64,000 nucleotides of DNA from Gammaproteobacteria bacterium (GTDB lineage: Bacteria; Pseudomonadota; Gammaproteobacteria; Burkholderiales; Nitrosomonadaceae): the NCBI GenBank assembly GCA_015709635.1, contig CP054180.1, forward strand, positions 1,860,001-1,924,000. Direction: 5' to 3'. The notes under the pieces are model-generated. The model searched no databases, was not told the DNA's origin, and saw nothing but the letters and a program-made list of their open reading frames with translations. Shown in pieces: positions 1 to 9,348 of this stretch (within the stretch, counting starts at the first letter, position 1; every line of letters starts with the position of its first letter). Position numbers and translations under genes: made by a program.

Positions 1-524
1 TCTTCCGTCACTGATTCTGCAGGTATTTCGTATGTAAACTCTGAAAATTTCAATAAAATCTTTAACCCAACACCCGCTAACAATCCTTCAACCAGATATA
101 CCGGAACGGCAACCAGTAAGTATCGCTGCCAATTAAACCTCCAAATAATGCCCTGCATGATCGCAGTCATAAAAATACAGAATGCCATGTTCTGGATACC
201 AAAAGCAGCCACCCCCATCGCCAATACCGGTGCCAATCCCGCAGCAATACCTGGAGAGCCAATAAAATTGCCCGGTTTGAACCAGGCATTTATCCATCCA
301 ATCAAAGAAGCAAAAGCAACTGTAGCCAAACCAACTTTGATCGGATAATTTGACATGATCGCAATACCAATCGTTAATGGAATAGCCATTGCGCCAGTTA
401 TTAAACCCGCAGCAGTATCACGGAAAAAATATTGCGACTGAAAAGCAGCCGAACCTTCTTTCTTGACAATCTCTGCACTTTTCTGTTGCGAGACTGCTGA
501 TTCGTCATCTAGTCGTGACGCCAT
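1..524 (-). CDS. SulP-family anion transporter, N-terminal part (runs off left edge)
   Basis: Only the first 174 residues are present; the frame is open to the window edge. The ATG at 522-524 follows a purine-rich GAGAGAGG stretch. A polar N-terminus of about 33 residues precedes alternating hydrophobic segments: residues 37-57 (with AMAIPLTIGIAI), 63-77, 89-115 (with GSPGIAAGLAP) and 134-158. This pattern, including the glycine/proline-rich re-entrant segment near residue 90, is that of SulP/SLC26 inner-membrane transporters, which move sulfate, bicarbonate or other anions. The C-terminal STAS or carbonic-anhydrase portion that would hint at the substrate lies outside the window, so the substrate is unknown. 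The promoter should lie in the gene-free stretch to the right. Confidence 0.75.
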   Translation of the reverse strand, partial: MASRLDDESAVSQQKSAEIVKKEGSAAFQSQYFFRDTAAGLITGAMAIPLTIGIAIMSNYPIKVGLATVAFASLIGWINAWFKPGNFIGSPGIAAGLAPVLAMGVAAFGIQNMAFCIFMTAIMQGIIWRFNWQRYLLVAVPVYLVEGLLAGVGLKILLKFSEFTYEIPAESVTE

Positions 525-1427
525 AAATTACCTCTCTCTCGTAAACTATTAGTGATAAACTTCAAAAACTTTTCTCTTTGCTAAAACCAAAAGTAAATTC
601 AGTTTTTGGAGTCAACTAGCTTGTTGAAGAACTTTTCCTCATTGAAAGAGATGATGATTCTGCAATCAGTTATTCCCTCAGTAATTCCTGTTCCCACGAT
701 CGCAAAATTTTTCTATTTCAGCTTTCGAGATAGACATTCTTCAAGAATGTAAGCTTGGAATAATCCTATCGCTTCACTATTGCGATGTATATTAGGAAAA
801 CTATTATTATTTAACGAGTAAAAACGCCAATCAATATAGTCATAACCATTACATTACAATGGCAATAGAATTGCATCAGAAAAGACAAAAACCTTACTTC
901 AACCGGGAAGATTTATTACAAATAATAAGTAAAATACTTAGATGATTTCTGCCTGAATTGCTGAGAAAAACAATTCTAGAAAAACTGCATCACGCAATTA
1001 AGCATAATATATACAATAGCATACAACCAGAAAGAATCAATCTCCGATAAAACTCCAATTGCTTCTAGTCTCAAAAAAACGAACTAATATTTTTTAAGGA
1101 ACAGTTTATTAATTTCTTAGATAAGTAGAAATAGAAATTGCTATGAGAACCCAGCGCACGCTTTATGCGGTTTAGTAATACTACTTTTTACTTATGTCGT
1201 TCTAAGTGTAAACATGACGAACACATCTATTTATAAGTCATTGAAAATATATAAATAGATGAGTATTTTAAGAAGCTGTTGATTACATCGATACGAGGTA
1301 TCAAGGCAAAGCTGAGAGATATCCGATTACTGATAACAGAAATCAAACTTTATTCTCTTTGGATTAGATACCGCTATTCAGTAGCCGAAAAAAATCCGCC
1401 GCGATTGGATTGGAATGTGCTGCACTA
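525..1427. other. Gene-free A+T-rich intergenic stretch with two palindromes
   Basis: I see no convincing gene in these 900 bases; open frames here are short and begin inside rng antisense. It lies between the start of the SulP gene and the end of rng. Two inverted repeats stand out. One is ACATTCTT-c-AAGAATGT at 734-750, about 210 bases upstream of the SulP start. The other has 12-base arms at 1224-1235 and 1250-1261 (CATCTATTTATA and its complement, 14-base loop), downstream of rng. Neither has a T run after it on either strand. They may be an operator and a 3'-end stem respectively. Confidence 0.6.
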
Positions 1428-2882
1428 TTACATCAAGATCACATCATACTGCTCTTGCGTGTACGACTCCTCGACCTGCAGACTAATGGGTTTTGCTATA
1501 AAATCACCTAGTTGCGCCAAGCTTTGCGATTCTTCATCCAAAAATAAATCGATCACTTGTTGCGACGCCAGGATGCGGAATTCATTTGCTTCAAATTGCC
1601 TGGCTTCCCGCAGCAATTCGCGCAATATTTCGTAACAAATCGTTTGTGCGGTACGGATTTCACCTCGCCCCTGGCATGTCGGGCAAGTCTCGCACAGCAC
1701 ATGCGCCAGGCTTTCCCGCGTGCGCTTACGTGTCATTTCAACCAATCCAAGCGCACTGAAACCATTGACGGTTATACGGGTACGGTCTTTCAACAATGCT
1801 TTGTTGAATTCAGCCAAAACCGCATTTTTATGTTCTTCCGAATCCATGTCGATAAAATCAATGATGATAATGCCGCCGAGATTGCGTAAACGCAGTTGTC
1901 TTGCAATGACCTGAGCTGCTTCAAGATTGGTTTTAAAAATAGTATCGTCGAAATTACGCACACCGATGAATCCCCCGGTATTCACGTCCATTGTCGTCAA
2001 TGCTTCGGTTTGATCGATAATCAAATAGCCGCCGGATTTTAAATTGACGCGTTTCGCCAAAGATTTCTCAATTTCTTCTTCGACACCATGTAAATCAAAC
2101 AAGGGACGGTCACCGGTGTACAGTGTGATGCGTTCCGCAATAAAGGTCATATAATTCTGCGCAAACCGCACCAATTTTTGATAATTCTCGCGCGAATCGA
2201 CGAAAATACGAGCCGTATTTTCGTCGACAAAATCCCGTAACACACGATGGCTAAGATCAAGGTCTTGATAAAGTAAAACCGGTGCTGCAATCGTGATCGA
2301 TTGCTGTTGAATGTCACGCCATAGCCGGTGCAAATATTCGAGATCGGCACGCAAATCGCTTTCATTCGCGGTCTCAGCCATGGTACGGATAATGTACCCG
2401 CCCTTCTCATCCGCGGGCAAAATATGCTGCAACTTCTCACGCAACAGCTCACGTTCGCTGTCATCTTCGATCCGCTGGGAAATGCCGATATGCGACTCCT
2501 GCGGCAGAAACACCAGCAAGCGTCCCGCCAGGCTTATCTGTGTCGACAGCCGTGCACCTTTGGTACCTATTGCATCCTTGATCACTTGCACCAGGATGCT
2601 ATTCCCTTCGTATAACAATTTCTCAATGGGCTTGGCAGCATCACCCTCCTGACCGGAGTCGCGGATATCCGCTACATGCAAAAAAGCAGCCCGGTCAAGA
2701 CCGATATCGACAAAAGCCGATTGCATACCGGGTAAAACACGGCTGACACGCCCATTATAAATATTCCCGACAATGCCACGGCCACTGGTCCGTTCAATGT
2801 GCAACTCTTGCGTCACACCTTGCTCCAGTATCGCTACCCGGGTTTCTTGCGGTGTGATATTGACAAGAATTTCATTATTCAT
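1428..2882 (-). CDS. rng: Ribonuclease G
   Basis: 484-residue single-strand-specific endoribonuclease of the RNase E/G family; it matures the 5' end of 16S rRNA and cleaves some mRNAs in the cytoplasm. An S1-like RNA-binding domain lies in about residues 36-120. The catalytic aspartates that bind Mg are visible as D299 in TTMDVNTGG and D342 in IIIDFIDMD. The zinc-link CPTCQG is at residues 400-405. The protein stops soon after the small domain and lacks the long disordered degradosome scaffold of RNase E, so it is RNase G rather than RNase E. It is last in the run nadD-rsfS-rlmH-maf-rng. Confidence 0.95.
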   Translation of the reverse strand: MNNEILVNITPQETRVAILEQGVTQELHIERTSGRGIVGNIYNGRVSRVLPGMQSAFVDIGLDRAAFLHVADIRDSGQEGDAAKPIEKLLYEGNSILVQVIKDAIGTKGARLSTQISLAGRLLVFLPQESHIGISQRIEDDSERELLREKLQHILPADEKGGYIIRTMAETANESDLRADLEYLHRLWRDIQQQSITIAAPVLLYQDLDLSHRVLRDFVDENTARIFVDSRENYQKLVRFAQNYMTFIAERITLYTGDRPLFDLHGVEEEIEKSLAKRVNLKSGGYLIIDQTEALTTMDVNTGGFIGVRNFDDTIFKTNLEAAQVIARQLRLRNLGGIIIIDFIDMDSEEHKNAVLAEFNKALLKDRTRITVNGFSALGLVEMTRKRTRESLAHVLCETCPTCQGRGEIRTAQTICYEILRELLREARQFEANEFRILASQQVIDLFLDEESQSLAQLGDFIAKPISLQVEESYTQEQYDVILM

Positions 2883-3019
2883 ATTCAGGAAAATTATTAT
2901 TAAAACAAACGGGTATTGAAGTTAGCGATCAAGCCGGCTGAAAATTACATCGCGGTAATGCAACAACATGGTGTAGCGATTCAATTTCAAAACAACGCGC
3001 AATCATAAAAAACTAACCG

Positions 3020-3640
3020 CTATTGAAAAACCGCTATACCGGCCTCCTCCAGCAGTTGTGCCGTTTCGTACAACGGCAACCCCATGACGCCGCTATAACT
3101 GCCCGAGATCTCAACGATAAAAGCGGCCGCCATACCTTGAATTGCGTAAGCCCCTGCTTTGTCCAGAACATTATTATTGGTCAGATAATGGCGAATCTCA
3201 CGTTCACTGATTTCACGAAACCGGACGGTCGATGTCGATAGCCGCATTTGTATCGTATCCTTGATACCAACGCCGATCGCTGTCAGAACCTGATGTGAGC
3301 GACCTGACAATACTTTCAGCATTTCTTCGGCATGTGCATTATCCTTCGGTTTGCCGAGGATGCACCCGTCAATCGTCACAATGGTATCCGCCGCTAACAC
3401 GGGTTGAATCGGCAAATGGCGCTGCAATATCCGTTTCCAGCCGGCATCGGCCTTAGCACGGGTAACACGGTAGATATAATCGGCAGGAATCTCATTAGCA
3501 AACGGTTGCTCATCAATATCGACCGCACGCCCTAAGGTTTCGCGCATCATCAACAAGTTGAATTTCACACCGATCTGGCGCAGCAATTCACGCCTTCTGG
3601 GGCTTCTTGACGCAAGGTATATTTGGTTTTCAGAAAACAT
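3020..3640 (-). CDS. maf: Maf-like nucleotide pyrophosphatase
   Basis: About 206 residues from the ATG at 3638-3640; the GTG one codon upstream is less likely. Maf proteins hydrolyse non-canonical or excess nucleoside triphosphates to monophosphates (dTTP/UTP in the YhdE branch, methylated nucleotides in the YceF branch). The N-terminal loop ASRSPRRREL and the catalytic-region LAADTIV are visible, as is the C-terminal SGSYSGVMGLPL. The SRSPRR form fits the YhdE branch. It sits between rlmH and rng in the same direction, the usual order in betaproteobacteria, with gaps of about 100 bases on both sides. Confidence 0.92.
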   Translation of the reverse strand: MFSENQIYLASRSPRRRELLRQIGVKFNLLMMRETLGRAVDIDEQPFANEIPADYIYRVTRAKADAGWKRILQRHLPIQPVLAADTIVTIDGCILGKPKDNAHAEEMLKVLSGRSHQVLTAIGVGIKDTIQMRLSTSTVRFREISEREIRHYLTNNNVLDKAGAYAIQGMAAAFIVEISGSYSGVMGLPLYETAQLLEEAGIAVFQ

Positions 3641-3740
3641 CACAGTCTATACAATCGCAATACGTTCGGGCGGTTAAATCATCCTGGCCATGTTATCGAA
3701 AATGACTGGAAAAGCTGTGTTCATCTTTCCGCAATCTCAC

Positions 3741-4211
3741 TCAGGCTCTATGGTAAGGGTGATTCTTATTGATCGATACGGCGCGATAAATTTGTTCCGC
3801 CAACAAAACACGCACCAGGCCGTGCGGCAAAGTCAGTTTCGACAACGCCATCATGGCATTTGCGGCTCGCTTGATATCACCGTGCAAACCGTCAGCACCG
3901 CCAATAATAAACACAACGGCATCGCTGGCGAGCATCCATTCCGTAATGACATCCGCAAATTTTACCGTCGTCCATTGCTGCCCTTGCTCGTCGAGAACCA
4001 CCATATGGCAGTTCGGCGGTAAGGCCGCGCGAATCCGTTGATATTCGGCCTGCAAGAGCTGCTCCACGGGTTTTCCGCCATTCCGCTTTTCCGGCTTGAT
4101 TTCAATCAAATTGACGGTTATCTCATGCGGCATGCGCTTGATATACTCAAGATAGCCCGTCCTGATCCAATCCGGCATTTTGTTGCCAACCGCGAGTATA
4201 AAAAACTTCAT
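3741..4211 (-). CDS. rlmH: 23S rRNA pseudouridine-1915 N3-methyltransferase
   Basis: 156 residues from the ATG at 4209-4211; a TTG two codons upstream is possible. RlmH is a small SPOUT-fold methyltransferase that uses SAM to methylate pseudouridine 1915 in helix 69 of 23S rRNA on assembled 70S ribosomes. The N-terminus MKFFILAVGNKMP, the SAM-pocket FIIGGADGL and the C-terminal YRAVSINKNHPYHRA are family hallmarks. The length equals that of E. coli RlmH (155). It follows rsfS by about 35 bases, so the two ribosome-directed genes are probably cotranscribed. Confidence 0.95.
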   Translation of the reverse strand: MKFFILAVGNKMPDWIRTGYLEYIKRMPHEITVNLIEIKPEKRNGGKPVEQLLQAEYQRIRAALPPNCHMVVLDEQGQQWTTVKFADVITEWMLASDAVVFIIGGADGLHGDIKRAANAMMALSKLTLPHGLVRVLLAEQIYRAVSINKNHPYHRA

Positions 4212-4245
4212 ATGCAAGGAAAATTAATGCGCCATCTTTGCCACA

Positions 4246-4572
4246 TTAACTCCGCTCCGACCACAACATTTTCAAATTGTAATACTCGCGTACCGCCGGC
4301 AGCATGATATGCACAACCACATCGCCCAAATCCACCAGCAACCATTCTCCCGTCTGTTCGCCTTCCACACTGTAAACCTTCCCACCGGCAGCTTTGACTT
4401 TTTCTTGCACATTATTAGCCAATGCTTTTGTCTGACGTGTCGAGTCGGCGCTGGCGATAATAATGAATTCGAACATCGAGGTGATTTTGGCTACATTGAT
4501 GACATCAATATCATGCGCCTTGATCTCTTCCAATGCATCGACGGTGACAGGTACCAGTTTCTCAGAGTTCAT
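4246..4572 (-). CDS. rsfS: Ribosome silencing factor RsfS
   Basis: 108 residues, the normal length. RsfS binds ribosomal protein uL14 and blocks joining of the 30S and 50S subunits when nutrients run out. The conserved SADSTRQTKALANNV and the GEWLLVDLGDVVVHIM strand region are visible. Its ATG overlaps the TGA of nadD (ATGA, 4569-4572), so translation is probably coupled to nadD. Spacing to rlmH is short and in the same direction. Confidence 0.94.
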   Translation of the reverse strand: MNSEKLVPVTVDALEEIKAHDIDVINVAKITSMFEFIIIASADSTRQTKALANNVQEKVKAAGGKVYSVEGEQTGEWLLVDLGDVVVHIMLPAVREYYNLKMLWSERS

Positions 4573-5237
4573 AGATTTCCGGTGTATAACCGATTGGATT
4601 TAATATATTCAGCAACGCTTTCGGGAAGCAGATAGCGTATGCTTTTTCCGGCGCTGATCAGCGATCGTATTTGTGAAGCGGATATTTCCAGCAACGAAGT
4701 ATGTGCGGTATAAATAAAGCCGCTGGATTGCCGTACCAAATCGCTGGTACTCGTAACGCAGCGGGAAGAATATTCCTCGCGTATCTCGGCCGGCAGATTT
4801 TTCTCTTCGCCAATCGAAACAAAACCTGGTCGAGCCACCATGATCAAATGACATAAATTGAATAACTCCCGCCACTCAGACCATTGATTGATTTTGACAA
4901 ATGCGTCGATTCCCAACACAAAGCAAAGCGCGGCTTTATTGCCCAACTCATGTTGATATTCGCGCAACGATTGCACGGTTGTACTAATACCGGGACGGTT
5001 GATCTCCCGCTCATCCAGCGTAAACCGGTTGTTATCCTGAATCGCCAACCGCACCATGGCTGCCCGGTGGCCTCTCGACGCCGCAGGAGCCGCCCGTAAA
5101 CGGGGAGCGCCCGATGGTACAAAAATCATGCGCTTCAAACCGATGCTATCCAGCAGTTCTTCCGCAATGCGTAAATGGCCATAATGAATGGGATCGAATG
5201 TCCCGCCATAGATGCCAACCAGAGGAAATTTATCGAT
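4569..5237 (-). CDS. nadD: Nicotinate-mononucleotide adenylyltransferase, probable non-standard start codon
   Basis: NadD adenylates nicotinate mononucleotide to deamido-NAD in NAD synthesis. The nucleotidyltransferase signature GGTFDPIHYGHLRIAEE is encoded at about 5165-5215, upstream of the first ATG of this frame (5136-5138). A start there would remove the HxGH active site. Between that motif and the in-frame stop of aceF (5277-5279) there is no ATG, GTG or TTG. A strong AAGGGGG Shine-Dalgarno at 5243-5249 points to ATC at 5235-5237 as the start, giving 222 residues, a normal NadD length. CTG at 5274-5276 is the other candidate. A base error in the assembly is also possible. Confidence 0.88.
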   Translation of the reverse strand: MDKFPLVGIYGGTFDPIHYGHLRIAEELLDSIGLKRMIFVPSGAPRLRAAPAASRGHRAAMVRLAIQDNNRFTLDEREINRPGISTTVQSLREYQHELGNKAALCFVLGIDAFVKINQWSEWRELFNLCHLIMVARPGFVSIGEEKNLPAEIREEYSSRCVTSTSDLVRQSSGFIYTAHTSLLEISASQIRSLISAGKSIRYLLPESVAEYIKSNRLYTGNL

Positions 5238-5276
5238 AACGTCCCCCTTGGCGAAGATGGAAACTGATACTACCAG

Positions 5277-6587
5277 TCATAACAGCGCAAGGCGCATATC
5301 CGTCAACACTTCCGACAGATGCGTGGTAAAGCGGGCTGCCGTCGCACCGTCGATAACACGATGGTCATACGACAATGATAGCGGGAGCATTAAACGCGGT
5401 ACAAATTGATTATCGCGATAAACCGGCTTGATACCGGCTTTTGAAACACCCAGAATGGCTACCTCCGGTGCATTGATGATCGGTGTAAAAGCCGTTCCGC
5501 CGATTCCCCCCAGACTGGAAATAGTGAAGCTTGCACCCTGCATATCGGTGGGCTTCAGCTTACTTTCGCGCGCCAATGCAGACAGCCTTGTCAATTCCTC
5601 GGCAATGGTAATGATCCCCTTCTGATCGACATCCCGGATGACGGGCACAACCAATCCATTCGCGGTATCGACGGCAAACCCGATATGGTAATAATGTTTG
5701 ATGACCAGATTCGTTTCGCCACCGGAATTATTGTCGAGTGAAGCATTGAATTCCGGAAATTTTTTCAAAGATGCAATCAACGCTTTCATTAAAAAGGCCA
5801 AAAGCGTCAATTTCACTTTATTTTCTTTTCCGCCTTCGTTGGATTCTTTTCGCAATGCTTCCAAGTCGGTAATATCGGCTTCGTCAAACTGCGTCACATG
5901 CGGAATCATCACCCAATTGCGATGCAGATTCGCGGCGGAAATTTGCTTGATGCGCGTCAACGACCTCAACTCAACCGGACCGAACTTGGCAAAATTCACT
6001 TGCGGCCACGGCAACAGATTCAGCGCTGCACCCGTACCGGTACCGCTTAACTTTGATAATTCGGCTTTTACAAAAGCTTGCACATCTTCTTTGAGAATGC
6101 GGTGCTTCGGGCCGCTGCCGGTAATCAATTCAAGATTGACACCGAGTTCCCGGGCAAAACGGCGAATCGACGGACTGGCATGCGCTTTGGGTGAAGCATT
6201 GCTTGCGGGCAATGCTGGCTGGGGCAAATTTGGCGTCGGCTGATTCGCAACCGGCTTGATTTCAGCCGCCACCTCCTGCGCCGCTACTTCCTTTGCAGCA
6301 ACCGCAGTCTGCGGAATCTGCGCAGGTGTTTCAGGCGGCGTATGGCCCGAAATCTCCAGAGTCAGAATTGCAGTGCCTTCCGATACTTTGTCACCGGCTT
6401 TGACCAGTACCTCCTTGATCGAACCGGAATAAGGTGACGGGATTTCGATAGTCGCTTTGTCGGATTCCAACGTAATCAGCGAGTCTTCGGCCTTCACCTT
6501 GTCACCCGCCTTTATCAGCACTTCGATGACCGGTACATCTTTGAAATCACCGATATCCGGAATGAGCACCTTTTTTAATTCAGCCAC
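5277..6587 (-). CDS. aceF: Pyruvate dehydrogenase E2, dihydrolipoamide acetyltransferase
   Basis: 436 residues from GTG at 6585-6587, supported by GAGGAAAG a few bases upstream. E2 is the core of the pyruvate dehydrogenase complex and passes the acetyl group from lipoate to CoA. One lipoyl domain (residues about 1-76) carries the lipoylated lysine K44 in ESDKATIEIP. An Ala/Pro-rich linker follows, then a peripheral-subunit-binding domain (about 137-172, SIRRFARELGV), then the catalytic domain with H409 and D413 in SYDHRVIDG. There is one lipoyl domain, not three as in E. coli. aceE is 68 bases upstream. No lpd (E3) gene follows; nadD does. Confidence 0.95.
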   Translation of the reverse strand: MAELKKVLIPDIGDFKDVPVIEVLIKAGDKVKAEDSLITLESDKATIEIPSPYSGSIKEVLVKAGDKVSEGTAILTLEISGHTPPETPAQIPQTAVAAKEVAAQEVAAEIKPVANQPTPNLPQPALPASNASPKAHASPSIRRFARELGVNLELITGSGPKHRILKEDVQAFVKAELSKLSGTGTGAALNLLPWPQVNFAKFGPVELRSLTRIKQISAANLHRNWVMIPHVTQFDEADITDLEALRKESNEGGKENKVKLTLLAFLMKALIASLKKFPEFNASLDNNSGGETNLVIKHYYHIGFAVDTANGLVVPVIRDVDQKGIITIAEELTRLSALARESKLKPTDMQGASFTISSLGGIGGTAFTPIINAPEVAILGVSKAGIKPVYRDNQFVPRLMLPLSLSYDHRVIDGATAARFTTHLSEVLTDMRLALL

Positions 6588-6655
6588 AAGCTTTCCTCGC
6601 AGTGCTTCGATAGGGAAAAATAATGTGATCGTTCATTCTAACGCACCTCAGCGGT

Positions 6656-9316
6656 TTAACTGATCGCCGGGTTGGGTTTTTCCGGATCGATACCGTATTT
6701 CTCAATGGCTTGGGCGACTTGTTGCGCGCCGACTTTCCCTTCCTCCGATAACGTCTTGAGTGCCGCCACGGTAATATAGTAGCGATCGACTTCAAAGAAG
6801 CGGCGCAACTTCTGACGCGTATCGGAACGGCCGAAACCATCGGTACCGAGCACACGATACCGTCCGGGAACAAACTCACGGATCTGATCCGCATAAATCT
6901 TCATATAATCGGTCGCAGCAACAACGGGACCTTGCCGTCCTTTGAAACAGTTCTCCACATGCGATGTTTTTGCCGGCTGCTCCGGATGCAACATGTTCCA
7001 GCGGGTAACAGCCAAAGCTTCACGCCGCAATTCGTTGAAACTGGTGACACTCCAAACATCCGCGCTCACGCCGTATTCTTGTTTCAGTATTGCCGCTGCC
7101 GCAATAACCTCGCGCAGGATGGTTCCGGCCCCCAGCAATTGCACGTGCGGCTCATTTTCACCCGCGCTTGCTTCACTGAATAAATACATTCCTTTCAAGA
7201 TATCCTTTTCGGCACCGGCCGGCATTTCAGGGTGTGAGTAGTTTTCATTCATCACCGTGATGTAATAATAGATATCTTCCTGCTCCTGATACATGCGGCG
7301 CAGGCCATCTTGAATAATGACCGCCAATTCATAGGCAAATGCCGGGTCGTATGAAACGCAATTGGGGATTGTCGACGCCACAACATGACTATGCCCGTCT
7401 TCGTGCTGCAACCCTTCGCCGTTCAATGTCGTGCGCCCCGCCGTTCCGCCTAGCAAAAAACCGCGACAGCGCATGTCGCCGGCCGCCCACGCCAAATCAC
7501 CAATGCGCTGAAAACCGAACATGGAGTAAAAAATAAAAAACGGGATCATTTGAATACCGTGCGTACTGTAAGAAGTCGCCGCCGCGATCCAGGACGACAT
7601 GGCACCGGCTTCGCAAATGCCCTCCTGCAGAATCTGGCCGTGCTTATCTTCCTTGTAATACATCAACTGCTCCGCATCCTGCGGGGTATACAATTGTCCG
7701 ACCGATGACCAGATACCCAGTTGCCGGAACATCCCTTCCATGCCGAAGGTACGCGATTCGTCGGCGACAATCGGCACGATATGCTTACCGATTTGCTTGT
7801 CTTTCACCAGGATATTCAAAATCCGCACAAATGCCATGGTGGTGGATGATTCGTGACCTTCACCGCTAACCTTCAGCAAAGCCTGAAAAGCGGACAAAGG
7901 CGGCACTTGTAGTGCTTGTGCGCTGGTTTTACGCCGGTGAAAAGTGCCGCCCAAGGCCGTCCGGCGTTCCCGCAGATACTTCAATTCCGCTGAATCTTCG
8001 GTAAAAGTCAGATAGGGAATGTCCTCGATTTTGTCATCGGGAACATCCAAGCCGAAACGATTACGGAAAGCTTTTAATGAGGTCGTTCCCATTTTTTTCT
8101 GCTGATGGGTGATATTCTGCGCTTCGCCCGCTTCGCCCATACCGTACCCTTTGATCGTTTTCGCCAAAATCACAGTCGGTTGCCCGGTATGCTTTACCGC
8201 CGCAGCATACGCCGCGTAGACTTTATAAGGATCATGTCCGCCGCGGTTTAACCGCCAGATATCGTCATCCGACATATTGGCGACCATTTCCAGCAGCTCC
8301 GGGTATTTACCGAAAAAGTGTTCGCGCACATACGCACCGTCTCGGGCCTTAAAGTTCTGGTATTCGCCGTCCACACACTCCATCATGCGTTTCTGCAATA
8401 ACCCCTTGGTGTCCTTCGCCAATAACGGATCCCAGTATGACCCCCAAATTACCTTGACGACATTCCAGCCGGCACCGCGAAACGCGCCTTCCAGTTCTTG
8501 AATAATTTTGCCGTTGCCACGTACCGGACCATCCAGGCGTTGCAGATTGCAATTCACCACAAAAATCAGATTATCGAGTTTCTCGCGCGACGCCAATGAG
8601 ATGGCACCGAGTGATTCAGGTTCATCCATTTCACCGTCGCCCATGAAGGCCCAGATCTTACGGCCGTCGGTATTGACCATGCCACGGCTGCCCAGATATT
8701 TCATGAAGCGCGCCTGATAAATCGCCATCAACGGCCCAAGCCCCATTGAAACCGTCGGAAATTGCCAGAAAGTCGGCATCAACCAGGGATGCGGATACGA
8801 CGGCAAACCATTACCGCCCGCCTCCTGGCGAAAATTATTCACTTGCGCTTCACTCAATTCACCGGATAGAAAAGCATACGCGTAAGCGCCCGGTGAAGAA
8901 TGTCCTTGCAGGTAAACCAGATCGCCGCCATGTGTTTCGCACGGTGCGTGCCAGAAATGGTTGTAACCCACATCATAGAGCGTTGCGGCTGACGCAAAGC
9001 TGGCGATGTGACCGCCGACATTGGTATTTTTGTTGGCACGTAATACCATGGCCATGGCATTCCAACGCACATACGAACGAATCCGGTGTTCGATTGCGGT
9101 ATTGCCCGGCAGATGCTCTTCCTTGCCCGGCGGTATGGTGTTGATATACGCCGTCGTGGCGCTATAAGGCAGGTAAGCTCCGGAGCGGCGAGCTTTCTCT
9201 ATCAGTTTTTCCAGAAGAAAATGCGCGCGCTCGCCACCGGCATTGGCAATAACCGAATCGAGCGCATCCAGCCATTCTTGCGTTTCCTGCGGATCAATAT
9301 CCGGTTGCTGTTCCAT
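6656..9316 (-). CDS. aceE: Pyruvate dehydrogenase E1 component (homodimeric type)
   Basis: 886 residues from the ATG at 9314-9316, the only ATG near the start; GTG at 9326-9328 would add four residues. E1 is the thiamine-diphosphate enzyme that decarboxylates pyruvate and reductively acetylates the lipoyl group of E2. The ThDP/Mg motif GDGEMDEPES at about residue 226 continues to NCNLQRLDGPV, and the conserved WHAPCETHGGDLVYLQGHSSPG lies further upstream. The single long chain is the AceE type of proteobacteria rather than split alpha/beta subunits. aceF follows directly and folD precedes it by about 30 bases on the same strand. Confidence 0.97.
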   Translation of the reverse strand: MEQQPDIDPQETQEWLDALDSVIANAGGERAHFLLEKLIEKARRSGAYLPYSATTAYINTIPPGKEEHLPGNTAIEHRIRSYVRWNAMAMVLRANKNTNVGGHIASFASAATLYDVGYNHFWHAPCETHGGDLVYLQGHSSPGAYAYAFLSGELSEAQVNNFRQEAGGNGLPSYPHPWLMPTFWQFPTVSMGLGPLMAIYQARFMKYLGSRGMVNTDGRKIWAFMGDGEMDEPESLGAISLASREKLDNLIFVVNCNLQRLDGPVRGNGKIIQELEGAFRGAGWNVVKVIWGSYWDPLLAKDTKGLLQKRMMECVDGEYQNFKARDGAYVREHFFGKYPELLEMVANMSDDDIWRLNRGGHDPYKVYAAYAAAVKHTGQPTVILAKTIKGYGMGEAGEAQNITHQQKKMGTTSLKAFRNRFGLDVPDDKIEDIPYLTFTEDSAELKYLRERRTALGGTFHRRKTSAQALQVPPLSAFQALLKVSGEGHESSTTMAFVRILNILVKDKQIGKHIVPIVADESRTFGMEGMFRQLGIWSSVGQLYTPQDAEQLMYYKEDKHGQILQEGICEAGAMSSWIAAATSYSTHGIQMIPFFIFYSMFGFQRIGDLAWAAGDMRCRGFLLGGTAGRTTLNGEGLQHEDGHSHVVASTIPNCVSYDPAFAYELAVIIQDGLRRMYQEQEDIYYYITVMNENYSHPEMPAGAEKDILKGMYLFSEASAGENEPHVQLLGAGTILREVIAAAAILKQEYGVSADVWSVTSFNELRREALAVTRWNMLHPEQPAKTSHVENCFKGRQGPVVAATDYMKIYADQIREFVPGRYRVLGTDGFGRSDTRQKLRRFFEVDRYYITVAALKTLSEEGKVGAQQVAQAIEKYGIDPEKPNPAIS

Positions 9317-9348
9317 ACGCACATACACTCATCAAATTAACGGGTACC

